Shown: piece after piece, positions 11,690 through 24,764 of the stretch | How positions within the stretch are numbered: the first letter of the stretch is position 1 | How the letters are laid out: the number at the start of each line of letters is the position of its first letter | The notes under the pieces: model-generated | Seen by the model: only the letters and a program-made list of their open reading frames with translations | What the model was told of the DNA's origin: nothing | Databases searched by the model: none | Assembly (NCBI GenBank): GCA_013350335.1 | Contig: CM023538.1 | Location: forward strand, 51,635,269 to 51,699,268 | Direction: 5' to 3' | DNA: 64,000 bases | Source: Chimonanthus salicifolius | Lineage: Eukaryota > Streptophyta > Magnoliopsida > Laurales > Calycanthaceae | Program-made: the position numbers and the translations under genes

Positions 11690-13410
11690 ACGGTGAAGTG
11701 TAGATAGTGGGAATTATCCAACTAGTGAATTTCACATTTTACTTTTTCACTGTAGTATAAATTGATTCATTGATCGTTTAATGTGGTATACATCAGCCCA
11801 CTGAAATCAGATCATTAAAATTTATGTAAGTGAGACTATTTTTGTAATGACCCGTCCCGCTACGGGCACGTTAAAACTGATACGAACTCCTAAAACCGAT
11901 CTAATACAATTTCAGATATACTTTTTTTTTTTTTTAAATAGGAGACACCGCTCCCGCAACTCACACTAACCATAGTAATCCGCCAATAAACCAAAAATCG
12001 TAAGCATCAGTCAGAATTACAAATTATAGCATTATCTCATTATTACATTCATCCAACTTAATGAAATGTACACATATCTCAAAATACATTAACAAGTCTC
12101 CAATTACAAAATAAAATCATGACAAGTACAAAGCTGCAACTCTACGCCCAATGTCTGATTTAGGGTCCCGCCGACCCTTCCTCTATGAAGTACCTGTGAG
12201 GCAAGGGGTGAGCTCTACATGCCCAGTGAGGGTAACACATACATCATGTATCATCAAGCATACACCGTATATGATCATATGAATACATCAATATCTATGA
12301 TGCCTACATGCATGACTATGCAGGTGAGTGCCCTACTCCTAACACGCGGGCCCACAATTGTCGGGCCTCTAGTACATCCTTTAACCACTCAAAACAACTC
12401 TATACATCCGTTGCAGTTCACCCACCCTCGGGTACACAGACTGATCTTCAACCGGATCAGAATCCATACTCCTCGATCAGATCTCTAACTCTCTCATGAC
12501 AGCCTGCACACATACCACGACCAACCCAAGAGTCAGACTCACTAGAATCTCAAACTGACTGCCACCCGGGAGTAACCACCTCACCAATCCTCAACGGACT
12601 GCCAACAAGACTCATCTATGGTTTCCTAACCGAGCACCAAAGATTAGATAATCAAACCTGTAACCTCGGACCCTATCTGTTGGTTTCCACACGATTGGCG
12701 TATCCACCCCTCACAGGATTCTATAGGTCTTCTACCGAGTGAGCAGGCCGAACCCACTCTTTAGGCGCCCATAAATTCTTGGTGAGTCAATACCCACAAC
12801 CCAAGTCTCAACTATGAACCCCAAAGTCAACCGCGGGTAAACACACTATCACATCACACCACAGGCTATCCCCACCATACAGGTGTCCTAGCATGGAATA
12901 CCATACCTAAGACTGTACCCACCCTGCATAGCTACAGTGCTGCTGAAGAGAGGTTATAAGGGGTTAGGTTTAGGGTTTTATTTTTATTTTTATTTTTTAT
13001 AAATAAATAAAAGCTTCCAATTTTCAAAATATTTTAAAAAGCCCGAAGAAATCAAATGACAAACGTTGGGAAAAAACGTGTGATTTTCGAACTTTTTACA
13101 TGATAAAATATTTAATGATTCAAAATTACCAAAGTGCCCTTTGAGTGTCTGAACTCAAAATCGGGCAAACCATGACCCAACACAGGGCCTATACTTTCCT
13201 CACTGCTACCAAGACCTCAAAACTCCGAAATATCGGGTCGGGTCATTACAATTTTTATCATATAGAATAACAAATCGGATCACTGAAATTAGATTACTGA
13301 CGGGATCACTGAATTTTTTTAAAATGCTTTTGTACAGCAGTGGAAGGGTAAAATGGACAATAGCTTAAAATCCATGTCTCGTTACACAAAATGTCTATGA
13401 AAGTATCGTG
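11690..13410. mobile_element. MITE X2, degenerate, interrupted by LTR B
   Basis: Both sides of LTR B match MITE X1 in the same orientation. On the left are AATTTATGTAAGTGAGACT and the degenerate CATTTTACTTTTTCACTG. On the right are AACAAATCGGATCACTGA, GGAAGGGTAAAATGGACAAT and TCTCGTTACACAAAATG. The outermost termini have decayed, so both boundaries are approximate and no target duplication was identified. Confidence 0.5.
11843..13250 (-). mobile_element. Solo LTR B, same family as A, inverted
   Basis: A 1408-bp element runs from TGTAATGACCCG to CGGGTCATTACA, flanked by a perfect ATTTT duplication (11838-11842 and 13251-13255). Its right end, reverse-complemented, aligns with the left end of A (GTAGCAGTGAGGA, then a CTCAAAGGGCA-like motif). 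Its left end aligns with the right end of A (CCCGTCCCGCTACG), so it lies opposite to A. It keeps the conserved AGCTCACCCCTTGCCT motif on the minus strand (about 12190-12214). It is shorter than A mainly because middle sequence is missing. No coding content; the ORF at 12219-12488 is unrecognised. Confidence 0.8.
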
Positions 13411-13769
13411 GTATAAACATATGAAAACTTATATTTTAAAAATTTAGGCTAAAACTTTTTTTTCACTTTGCATATTTTTATACTCTCAAAAAAAATTATA
13501 TCTTGTTATTTACTCTCTTAGAACGAAAATCTCAAACAACATAACCCCTCAAGTGAAGTAAATTACAGTTATTAAAAAAAAATCATCTTTATTTAACTTC
13601 AATAACCATTAAATTTATACAATAAAATGAAGTGTTTAAATGGTTTAATTTTATTTGAGTCTTAATTAATTATTTAATATTATTTATAATATTTAAATTA
13701 AGAATACGAATTTAATCGAATTTAACTTACCTTAAATCTTATCTAACCCAAAGACTGATGTATCAGTGA

Positions 13770-14030
13770 TAAAACTGAGAGAAGAAAGGAGAGTCTGAGT
13801 TAAATCTGACCTCACCCTAGAGTGACTATCATTCTAATTATTTTACCTGTTGTGCACAGTAATAAATTGTTGGTTTCAATAATTGGAGATAACAACAGGT
13901 GGATGATGGTAATTGGCAGTAAAACCAAGAGATAGCTATTGATGGTAATTGATAGGGATATATCAGTCAGCAACACTTGCCGTTTTCACGTTGTCTTCTG
14001 TCGTCAAATCACTGTTTTTTTACGGCAGAC
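13770..14030 (+). repeat. Dispersed duplicated segment, copy 2
   Basis: The counterpart of 1901-2130. It has an internal extra stretch (about 13915-13960) containing a second GATGGTAATTG, probably a local duplication. Confidence 0.6.
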
Positions 14031-15766
14031 GTAAATGAATTCTATTTGGGTTATCTGTGAGTCTGTATTATATAAGTGCCTTAGATTTAAGATTTACATT
14101 TTGTTGATTTTAGATTTAGATTTCAGAGTTATACTAAGATATTTTTATAAAATAAAAAAATGGTATTTCTATAATAAAAGATAAATCAGATTAATTAAAC
14201 AGTAATAATTTATTATTAAAAAAGAAAAGATCCAACAAAAGATATAATTAATGAAACTTTAAGAAATGGTAACGTGCGTTTGAATTATGAAAGATATTTC
14301 AAAATTAGAAGGATAAAATGGTAATTTTATCATAAATTTTGTAAAAGTATCTCCTAGTAGTTACAGCCAGATCTTCTGCTTTGCCTTAGATCAGGTGATG
14401 AAGAAAGTTTCTGTCGGCGGGACCCACCATATCCATTATGTTTTTTTGATGGTCTATCCATCTGTACCATCAGATCTCTGATCTGGGTATGGTGGGACCC
14501 TCCTCTGGTCAATTTCTTCAACTGCTGTTTGAGGCATCCGAAAATCAATTTTTTGGAATTTTTTGTTAGATCCAAGTGGATCTTGCACTTCTGACAGTAA
14601 GATTGACACCACCGTGATCGGCCCTGGCCCACCTATCTACAGCTAAAGAATACTTTAAGTTTCGATCAACGGTGGGGCCCACCAAATTTTTTTCCTTATT
14701 CAGTCGATCGTGCATCCGAAGGAACAGTTTCTTCGGTAAGTGGCTTAGATGGAAGAGGAAGTGAAAGGACAAAATGATATTTTCCATCAAAATTTTGGAA
14801 ACGGGTGTTTTGAAACAGCAATTCCAGGTGTTTGTACGGGCTCCCTTTTCCAAAAGCTAGAGTTTTTTGTCCCCTTTTTTAAAGGCTAAAAATATAAAAT
14901 AACATTGTTTACCTCAAATAATTTGAGTGTTGATTGACTCTCAAGTCAAGCTCACCTCTTGAGTTTGGTGTCACGTAACATTCAGTGCACTACAATTATT
15001 TTCTTAGAGGGTCAATTTGTTGTTTTCTTGTGGGGCTCATTATATTGTTCAATAATTCAATGTTTCGACATCAACATCAGGTCAATTACGTCAATCTATA
15101 GTTCAATTCATATGGACCATTTCTCATCTAACTTAATCTTAGATAGTTAACTCGAATAAAAGTTGGAAAAAAATGTTAAAAAATATGATTATGATGGGAA
15201 AGAAAAGTTTTCAACGCTTACTTAAGCCATCATTCTATGATAAATTTTAGATTTGAGATTTTAGGACATGTTAAATATTCTAATGATAGAAACTTTAAAA
15301 AAAACTAACTCTTATTTCTCATCATCACTTTCAAGAAGAGAAAGATGAAACTAATTTCATAAGGATAGTTTTGACAAAAGAAATTAGGTGTTCAATTGAA
15401 AATAAAACAAAAGTGGAATTATATTCCAAATGCAATGATTTACCCAAATAATTGAGGTCCAAAATTAAATGAAAATAATTTAATAATATATACATGAATG
15501 GAACTTAAATCCTTCAGTAATTCGATTCGACATTTTTTAAACCTTCTAAGGACCAATTTGATTTTGAAATTGTAATTTAATTAAGAATGGAAAAAATGAA
15601 ATTAAATTCACCATGCAAAATTAAAACCAAAATACTTTAATTAAATTCTATTCTAAAAACAAAAATCTAAATTAAATTCGAAGAACCAAAATAGAACTTA
15701 CCTCACCAGAAGACTTAAACAAAGCCCAAAGCTTCAATTAACTCATCTCAATAATTCAATGATATA
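14031..15766. other. Noncoding stretch, no gene recognised
   Basis: The stretch 14300-14880 is less AT-rich and contains two direct similarities (GGATAAAATGGTAATTTT near 14310 and GGACAAAATGATATTTTCC near 14766). It also holds GGGACCCACCAT at 14419 and its near-complement ATGGTGGGACCC near 14488. It may be an undescribed repeat. The minus-strand ORFs at 14354-14853 lack recognisable domains. Confidence 0.4.
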
Positions 15767-15771
15767 TAAAT

Positions 15772-18700
15772 TGTAATGACCCGACCCGGGGTACCGGGTC
15801 AGTAGTGATGGGTGAAATTAATTTAGAAAATTATCTTAGTTTAAATTGATGTGTTGGTTAATTTGATAAATTTATTTGGGGTGAATACAATTAAATTTAG
15901 GGATTGAATATTAGACCCCGATTTCACACACTTTCTCCTCAATGAGAGTTTACAAATTTATCCCCTTCGAATTAAATTAAGGGAATGGAAAATAAATTAT
16001 CAACTTAGATTTTAATTCCCCTAACTTAGAATCTCAATTGGAAATATTCAATTAAGAATGTGAAATCAATAAATAAATTCCAATTTTTAAGTGTCTAGAA
16101 TTTAATCGATGATTGATAAAATTAATAAAAGAGAAATAAAGGACAATTTATTAAAATCAATAATTTAAAGGGACCCACCATCTATAATTGAACTAACCAT
16201 AGGAGTGAATTTTATAAATAAATAAATAAATTCATTTTGAAAGTTTTTAGTTGAAGTTTTATTTTAAAAAAAAAAATTGTTATTAAGTGTCACAGGTTTT
16301 TTTGCAAAAATCGTGTGGGCCTTTTAAGACCCACACCCCTTTTGTTTCTTTTAGTTTTCCCTAAGTTCCCCTTTTATCTCCCAAAACCCCTTTGGTCTCG
16401 ATGGTAAGAGTCCTCAAAATCCCTCTCTTCCCTTTTCTTCTCCTTTCCTTGTTGGTTTGGGACTCAAATCCTTACCTTCCTTTTCGAAAGAGGAAACCAC
16501 CCAAAATCCGAAAGCAAGAACCAATTGTGGCTTCCGGAATTGAAGATTGGCTGACCCCGTCAACTATATAGACTCAATGGAACAGGAAATCCCTTGTTGC
16601 GATCTCAAGCACAGCATTCTCTCTCTCTTTCTCTCGGCATCTTCCTTCTTCTTCTTCTTCTTCTCTCTGTGACAAATATTCCAGTGGAACCTAACCAGCG
16701 GCGACTCGAAGGAAGCCGAGACACCCCTTGCCGTCTTTTTCAGTTGTCTTCACCCCTATTTTACAGGTATTTATGCATCGTATTTTAATCTGAATTCCTC
16801 TCTTCCCACTTGGTTAATTTCGGTTAGATCTATAATACCAAAGCCCCAATCAGTGCATGCTTAAACCGATCCTTACCTGACATTTTACAACAAAGCCGCA
16901 CCATGTTTGAGGTTTGACTTTCAGTCCAGGATCGGCTAGAGTTAGGAGTGGATTTCAGTCCCTGGGTTATGGGAAAGAGACCTCTTAACTATTGGTATTA
17001 AGGGCTATTTTCAGCCCTTAACTGGCTGATTTTAAGACTGATTTTAATCTTAGTTTGATGAGTTACAGAAAACTCTTTCTCCAGCCGAGATGGACAACCC
17101 AACTAGCCTGAAATTATCAGTAGTTGGGACTGATTTCAACTTCAAAATATGTCTGTAAAATCTGTCCTAATTGCCAATTGAAATGTGACACAACAGAATT
17201 TATAGTTAGGTGTCTTGAGTTTAATTTGTTAAACAAATTGAATGGGTTGATGACCCCAAATTAATTCGGCCATGCCTTCTTTTCCCAAGGTACTCTTCTA
17301 TTTGTTTGAATTAATTGAGCAAGTTGGAAAGGTGGGAAGTAATAAAATCAATATCCAGATTTCCCCCATCTTCAATCAAGGTTACATATTCTGTAAATCT
17401 AATATCTGCAGTATGTTAATTTGTTTTACTCAAAACCATATGTAAAAGATATATGTAGAAATCTTACTTGGCTAGACCTCCAGCCGAAATGGACAACTGA
17501 ATCAGCCTGAAACTATCAGTAATCGGGACTGATCTTAGTCCCTTTGCTGCCAACCACCTTGCTGAATATATTTACCTCAATTAATTTGATTTAAAGAGTG
17601 ACTCAGATCTGTCCCCAATTTCTTATCCGTGAACAGTAACCACTTAGTCTTTCTCTAAAATGGAGACTGATTTCTAACCGCAGATCGGCTAATTAATGGG
17701 ACTGATTTTCAGCCCCAAAAACAATGATATTAAGGACTGTTTGGACCAAGAATTTTACTCAGAATTGGTTAGTAAAACTTATCCTCTTCCCACCTAAAAC
17801 TGGATGTTCAAACTAGCCTTATTAATGTCCAGCTCGAATCAAAGATAAGGAACCATCTCATACATAGCCTCTTAACCTTGTATTTTCAGCATATATAGGT
17901 GAGGACAGCACCAGCACCCACGGTTAATAATCCTCATACACCGATCTAATCCATGCTATGTAGAAATATTTGTTAGGAGAAATATTAATAGTAATCGGAA
18001 TCTTTAAAACATATTTGCAACAGACTTTGGTATTCAAGAATAATTATCACTTGGAAGCTACATGGACTTCTCCTTCACAATATGAAAACTTCTAGGGAGG
18101 GAAACAATTCACTACATACCATGTATTCATATAATCTTCTATTTGTTGTTATGCAATGAAAAATATTGCATTGTTTTGTACGTTATGAATATAATTGTTG
18201 GATATAGAAAAGACTGGATGCATGTTAATGATGGTTATAATCCGGTGCTCACTCACAGTAGTGTAAGGGAGATTTTGGCAAAATATTCTATTGGCCGTGA
18301 GGAGATCCAGTCCGCCCGGATTGTGAAATCTAACCATTAATGTATTGAAAGATCCAATGACTTTATATTCGTAGATTAGTGAATAATTGTATAGTATTGT
18401 TGAAATTCAACCTTGATTGTACATGTTTGAATGTTGGGTTATATTATTCAAATCATTATGATGCTTGGATTATTGCTATGTTTATTTCGAGGTATATGCA
18501 TGCTATCGCAAATGAGATATCGATTATGATGTAATAATCTGCTTATAATGGAAGTTATAATTCTACAAGTATATCATGATTAATTAAGCATGTTGATTGG
18601 CATTGAGTATAGTATTCTCATATTCATAGCATTGGGTATGAGGATGCGATCCATGAGTGTCATGAAGACCACGATGGTGGTAGTGTTGTTAACCTCACTT

Positions 18701-19545
18701 AAGTGGGAAGACCATTATGGTAGAAGAGGTGTGATATCCGTGACAAGTCATGAGAGCTGTTATTTGGTGGTAAGTTGTGTTATCCTCACTTTATGTGGGA
18801 AAGCCATTAAGGCGATGTTGTGTTATCCTTGATTCGTCGGGAAGGCCACCAAATATTAGTAAATGTAATAATGGGTTGGAATATGGCATTTGGCATTGAG
18901 CATTACATTTTGCAATGGCATGAGCATGAAATAAATTGTTATTTTTGCTTATTTAAAATATCATTGAGGAAGTAGGGATATCATATGCTATGTTTGTGTT
19001 ATTGCTTTTTTCACTGTGCATGGAGCTCATTCCTTACATTGCAGGAAATCCCTTAGACTTGGGTCTGAATGATAATCACAACTGAGCTTAGAAGGCGAGG
19101 AGTCGATGAAGAATTCTTACAAACGCTTAGTTAGTGCAAAATTTATTATTTAGATTATAAGTTGGTTGTTTATTTGATTTGAGACTTTACGAAAGTTGTT
19201 TATTCGTTTATTTTTATTTTATAGAAAATTGGATAATAAATTCAAGTATGGAATAATTTTGAGAACGTTTTAATTTGATTGTTATGGGAATGTGAGTAAG
19301 TGATTCGTTTAGAAATCCTTATGTGAGTGATATTTATCCCTTTTAAGTTATTTGCAAGGTTAAATGAGATGTTATGTCTTCGAGCAGGTTGTGGTCTTAA
19401 GGAATATTTGGTGGCTTGTAATTGGAATTATGTTTGTTTAACTTCAGCCACAGATTTTGGATGTAAGACCCGTTTAAGGTAGGAGGTGATTTAAATTTGT
19501 ACAGTAAGATCACGCCTGTCTAGGTGTTGGAAGCGGGGCGTGACA
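15772..19545 (+). mobile_element. Solo LTR D, long relative of A-C
   Basis: A 3774-bp element starts TGTAATGACCCG and ends GGGGCGTGACA, flanked by a perfect TAAAT duplication (15767-15771 and 19546-19550). Its left terminus is the same 12-mer as in B. It shares the AGGTGAGG motif (about 17900) and a GAGCTCATTCCTTAC...CAGG block (about 19023-19047) with A. Internal direct repeats include CCAGCCGA(G/A)ATGGACAAC near 17082 and 17481 and repeated TCCTCACTT...GTGGGAA blocks at 18690-18850. No coding region was recognised. Confidence 0.75.
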
Positions 19546-19714
19546 TAAATATATATATCATTTGCCTATGAATCTAAACTGAACTCTAAGTGTTTAATTA
19601 AATGTTAAGATAACATCTAAAGTTCACCCTTATTAAGCAAGTGTTTCTTTTAAGAAATTAATTAATGACAAAAAATTGTCTATGAACAATAAGAACCAAG
19701 AGGAAACTATTGGA

Positions 19715-20011
19715 TCATCTAAATTAATAAATGTTGTTCCATTAAAATTTTAATTCAGTAAATCAAATTAGTTTAGTAGTTTCGTTAAATTTAATATGTT
19801 ATTAATTTTGTGTCATGTTTAAAAAATTATTTATTTTATGCTTTTATTAAATTTCTTTGCCATAAAATTATAAAGTTAAAACAAAGCTTATATGAAAATG
19901 TAATTGATAGCGAATGTTACTAGTCCCTTACGGAAAATGCAGACTTTTATTATCAATAGGGCCAAATTGATTCCAAATGTCATTGTTCAACTTTCTTTCA
20001 GTTTTTTTATT
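19715..20011 (+). repeat. Dispersed duplicated segment, left of MITE X3
   Basis: Homologous to 8330-8600 (see that entry). MITE X3 interrupts it immediately after CTTTCTTTCAGTTTTTTTAT, and the homology resumes after 23430. Confidence 0.65.
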
Positions 20012-20175
20012 GGGTAGTGATTCTCACGAGGGTGTTTTGTATATACAGACACGAATTTTACTATATTTTCCATTTTGCACTTGAAAATCGGCTCGTCGAA
20101 CCAGTGATTCTAGTATTGTAAGGGTTCGGCGAGTCAATTCAGAGGGTTTGGTGAGCCGGTTTCCAAGGACAAAAT

Positions 20176-21848
20176 TGTCACGCCCCGATCCTTCGGGCCC
20201 ACTGACGTGAGTTTTTTTTTTTTAACACAATACTGCGCCTTTGCGGAAATTATTTTAATACATGGACTTAACATTTCATATGACCAAGTTTGGATCTGAT
20301 ATTTGGCAACTTCGGATCCAACCATAGCTAGCCGATAAGAATCCTAGGTAGATGGAGTGGTCACCATGGGCCCGCTTAAAACCCAAAACATCGACAGATT
20401 CCACCTCGACGCATAGTATATGGATATACTGTTAACCAACATGTAATCTATAACTTGACCTCTTAAGAAAGTCCTTATAGAAAATGTCACACATGATGTA
20501 CCTAACATTTACGATCAATCAATTCCATCAACATCAGAATTGCACATCAGAAACGAAGTAGACTTTATTACACCCTACTGTGTCTCAAACGAACACTATA
20601 AAGAATTTATTACATTACATGTTCATACGTACAACGTCTAATAAGCTAAACATAAGATCCCAACATTGGGTAGATAGTTAAAGGGTTTCCACCCTTTACT
20701 GTAGTTGAAGATCCTCCTGTATTTCGTCCCTCGGATTTCCTGTTTCGTAAGGGGTGTGAGCTTTACAAGCTTAGTTAAGAGAAAACAACAAAAAGTTCTA
20801 GATAATAAAACATGTTATCAATATAATAAACATGTTATCAAACAACAGTTTATACACTCAGAAATCATGTAGAATAATGTCAACACAGTCATCTATCATG
20901 AAATGTCCTTCATTTCTCAAAAAGATATCCCCGCCAAACAACGTTTACGGCTCTTCCCTAGCAGCGAGTAATACGTTTCCTACACCGCCGGCAAATTCAT
21001 GCTCAGTGCTTCACACAACCCGTATTTTAAATACACCTCGTACCAATGCCCTCCACGAGCTAGGTACTTCATACATTGATGTGAGGTAATTTGATATGCA
21101 CAGTACACCAATCAATATGCACATTAACACATGGATTTAAATATAATTGTCAACCCACATAATATCTCTCATACATATGATCATAATAACCCCACTCAAC
21201 TAACATAGATTCCTAAGCCCTCCCGCATGGAATTATAATACAAATATCAGCAATCAGTATTTAACTATACTATGCTGAAAAAACTAAATTCAGATTAAAA
21301 ACCCACCAACGAGTTATATTATAACACAAATAAGTGTTACCGTTCTCTCCAATCGGGTATGTCTACCCATACTCATCATTTATCACATAGATTAATTATC
21401 TTACAATACACACAATTATACACAAAATGCATATTCCTATCGGAATCACGGTTGGATACCTGATCTATCATCAGATCACCAACATCACAATACCAAGTAG
21501 TCTATAGGAATAAGTGAGTTTCGTACTTCGTTTAGGATGGCTAGATCTCGACATCCCGAAACACTCTCGTGTTCACGTTTCATATGTAGAAACTTATAAT
21601 CACCTCCTTACGTGTGAACAGTATCAGTATCGCATTCTAATCCAATCACATCATTTCCGTCAAAAAAATAACCATGGACATCCACTTATTGCTGTAGGAC
21701 TAATGGTGTAAGAAACATTGTATATAATGCAAAATGAGATGCATTTTAGTAAACACATACTGTGGTTGAATCTCCTTACCTTCGGTTGGCGAGTGTTTTT
21801 CAGTAATTTGTTTAAAACGTAAAATAGTGTAAATACAACGTATAATAA

Positions 21849-21888
<40 letters not shown>

Positions 21889-23349
21889 TTAAGTGTTTAG
21901 AATATCATGACAATACATTTATATAGTTTTTTTACAATTTTATAAAAATTATGATTTTGTCCCTGAGTTTAATATGGACTAAAAATAAACCCACGAGTGG
22001 TCTAAAATAAGTATTTTTAAGCTAAAATAATATAAAATTCATTTTTTAAACCTTTAAAAAAATTACGTTTTTGTCTCAAAAAAAATATCTAGAATTACCA
22101 AAATGCCCCAGGGCACTAATTTACAGAATTTTACGAAAATACCAGTGATATTGTTAATCAAAATTACGAAAATGCCATCAGGTACTATTCATAATAAAAT
22201 TACGAAAATGCCACCGGGACAGTTCACCAAAATTTCAAAAATGCCATCGCGTACTTTTCGTAAAAAATTATGAAAACGCCACTGGTACTGTTCACCAAAA
22301 TACCAAAAATGCCATTTCTGGCAAACTTCCACTTGAACGATGCGCAGCGAAGTTACAAAAATGCCATAGCAGATTTTCCAATTTTGGGTATTTTCTTCTC
22401 CGATTTTTATAGAACAAACCGTAAGACATTTTCTGACGAAATTAAATATATAGCTTCCTCTTAGTGAGGTTTACTAATTAAACATATTAAGACAAAATAG
22501 ATACTTACAAAAATCCTTCGAAAAATTAAGACTGCAGTTATAGAGCAATAGTAAACACCCAGAAGAAGAGAAAATCTGAAAAAAAACACTTTGTGAATTT
22601 GTGATTTTAAATGTAAATAGAGTGGACCTTTTACGAACAGTAAAATTCACTATTGCCTTAACTTTTTTCTGTTCGACTATATTAGACCCTAACTCGTAAA
22701 AATCTGATACCGCAGATGTGTTGAGAACACGGGGTTTACTTAGGTTGGAATGTTCACTTTTTGTTTTCACACCGAAAATAGGGTATTTTTCACAAAGTCA
22801 ATGTTTTAATAAAATAGACGGTTTATAATCACCGTGATTTTGACACTTTGAAACAAGTGTTTAAAATACTCATTTTGACATTCTAAAAATGTCAAAGAGT
22901 TTGATAAAATGCAGATCGACTGTGATCTGAGTTTGCCAATTTTTGCAATACGGGGTATCTTGAAAATCGGGGCTTTTAGATAAAGACATGTGTAAAATAC
23001 ACGTTTCGATGAATACTCGTGAAATTCTGGAAATACTATTGAGTAGCGTACTCAAAAGCTTAATATGTGTGTGAATTTCAATGTCTGAATATATCAAAAG
23101 AGTGGTCTTTCATATTCAAGAAGTTTACAAGATACTATTCATGATTTTTATATCTATAAAACAAAAGACATTAAGTAATGTCCAAAATTCCCTCCGAACT
23201 TCGTCGGGCTGGATCACTAAGCAAACGAGCTCTTACATAATATCTTTTCAGGAAGCCCTTTCTACACTCTATCATATTAACTGGTCACAAAGCCGAATTA
23301 ATAGTTCTAAAAATTTGTCATTTTTCTAATTACGGGTCGGGTTATTACA
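20176..23349 (-). mobile_element. Solo LTR C, related to A, B and D
   Basis: A 3174-bp element with left end TGTCACGCCCCG and right end GGGTTATTACA, flanked by a perfect AAAAT duplication (20171-20175 and 23350-23354). The conserved block lies on the minus strand (about 20739-20768: AGCTCACACCCCTTACGAAA then CAGG), so C is in minus orientation. The stretch 22100-22370 repeats AAAATGCCA-type units, and a (TA)n run sits at 21851-21886. ORFs inside are short and unrecognised. Confidence 0.7.
22100..22370. repeat. Degenerate short repeats inside LTR C
   Basis: At least six imperfect copies of a unit resembling AAAATGCCA(C/T)CGGGTAC, with GTTCACCAAAAT between some of them. Confidence 0.7.
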
Positions 23350-23479
23350 AAAATGGGAAACACAGTAAAATCCATGTCTGTATACACAATCCTCCCGTGG
23401 GAGGATCGATGACCCTTTTCATTCTCAGGATGTAAATACATCCCATTTGGATGGGATGGAGAGAAAATTTTGGATTTAA

Positions 23480-24764
23480 AATTACATTTAGATATTTTTT
23501 TAAAGATAAAAGAAAAATCGGATTAATTAAGAGTTAAAATTTATTATTAAAAAGAGTAAAGATGGAGAATATCCTTCTCTTTAATTTGCAATCTATATGG
23601 GCACCCAAGGCGCTAGAGTATTCTAATGATTTGTTTGCTTAATGGTGGAAAGTATTTTATCTTCAATTTTAAGTATGATATTTAATATACAAATTAATAT
23701 AAAAAGATTATTAATATAGGCATAAATTGAAAATAAAATTTTTCTATCATTACATGAATAACATAACATAGGCACTAAACATATCTTTTTGCTTCACTTC
23801 TCATCATCTATATAATAAAAAAATACACTAATATCATTTCTTAACAAAATTTCATATATGAAAGACATTTTCCATATCAAACTTTTTCCGTACTTTCTCA
23901 AGCGCAAATCCACTTTTTTAAACTGAAAATTTTCATTTTAAGTATAGTATTTTTCTCTTAAAAAATTCAAAGCTGGGGTTTTTAATGTCATGGTATGTAA
24001 AAGTAAATTACCATAAGAGTGACAAACACCAAAGGCTAGGGGACTCAAGTCATAATCAGTCCATGTCTTTGTTTCTTTCTAATGTTAATAAAAAGTTGTC
24101 CATATTGTCCTTGCATGATAGGGATTAGTTGGATGAAACATGTGGACACGTTCGATCATAAAAAAGATGATAGAGATCCGATAGAAAAAAAATGGCTGTA
24201 AAATTATGAGGCCAAAATGCAATTACATCTCCATTTTTAAGTTCTCTGTCATGAATTCAATTTAGTTGTACGTATTAATAGATGACACTAAAGTTTTTGA
24301 TATTTAAAACAAATACGTTTAATTTTCACCATAAAATATATTGGGTAATTTTATATACACCAGCAAAATCTTTTTATATAAACCAATTTTCTCTATTTTC
24401 CTATTTTACCTTTGTTTTCCACTCAAATGCACTCTCACACTTTTCTACCCTCGCAATTTCCAATGTTAGTCTAAGGGTTTTTACTTAAAGGTATAAAAGT
24501 AATTTTGATGATAATAAAGTATTGACGTACGGTACTAATGCTTTCAATGATGTAAAATTAGAGAGCAAATTTCTCAAGAATGCTTCAAAAAAGCAGTCAG
24601 ACATCTTCAAAGAAGATGAATTTGTCATGTTGAGTCATATATGTTGAGTCTCTTGTATGTAAAGTAAATTTTATTTTGTTTCCTTGGAGATGTAATTTGT
24701 ACAAGTCTAGTGGTTTGTAAAAAGCTTGTTTGCTATTGGACTTGTTGAGTCATGTATATTTGAA
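23480..24764. other. AT-rich noncoding stretch
   Basis: No gene seen. The start repeats the dispersed segment found at 4795 and 14160. The rest shows no recognisable element. Confidence 0.5.

Larger units (their letters stand above)
20012..23415. mobile_element. MITE X3, interrupted by LTR C
   Basis: The inverted ends are GGGTAGTGATTCTCACGAGG on the left and CCTCCCGTGGGAGGATCGAT followed by GACCC on the right. Similarity continues inward through TATACAGACA, ATTTTACT and CCATTTT. Flanking 9-mers are TTTTTTATT and TTTTCATTC, 7 of 9 identical, consistent with a decayed 9-bp duplication. The uninterrupted copy near 8.6 kb supports the insertion. Removing LTR C leaves about 225 bp. No transposase. 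Confidence 0.65.

Noticed and set aside
14354..14853. Two overlapping minus-strand ORFs
   Set aside because: No recognisable domain, overlapping frames, and inside a probable noncoding repeat.
22474..23329. Several 75-98-codon ORFs inside LTR C
   Set aside because: AT-rich chance frames within an element that shows no coding homology.
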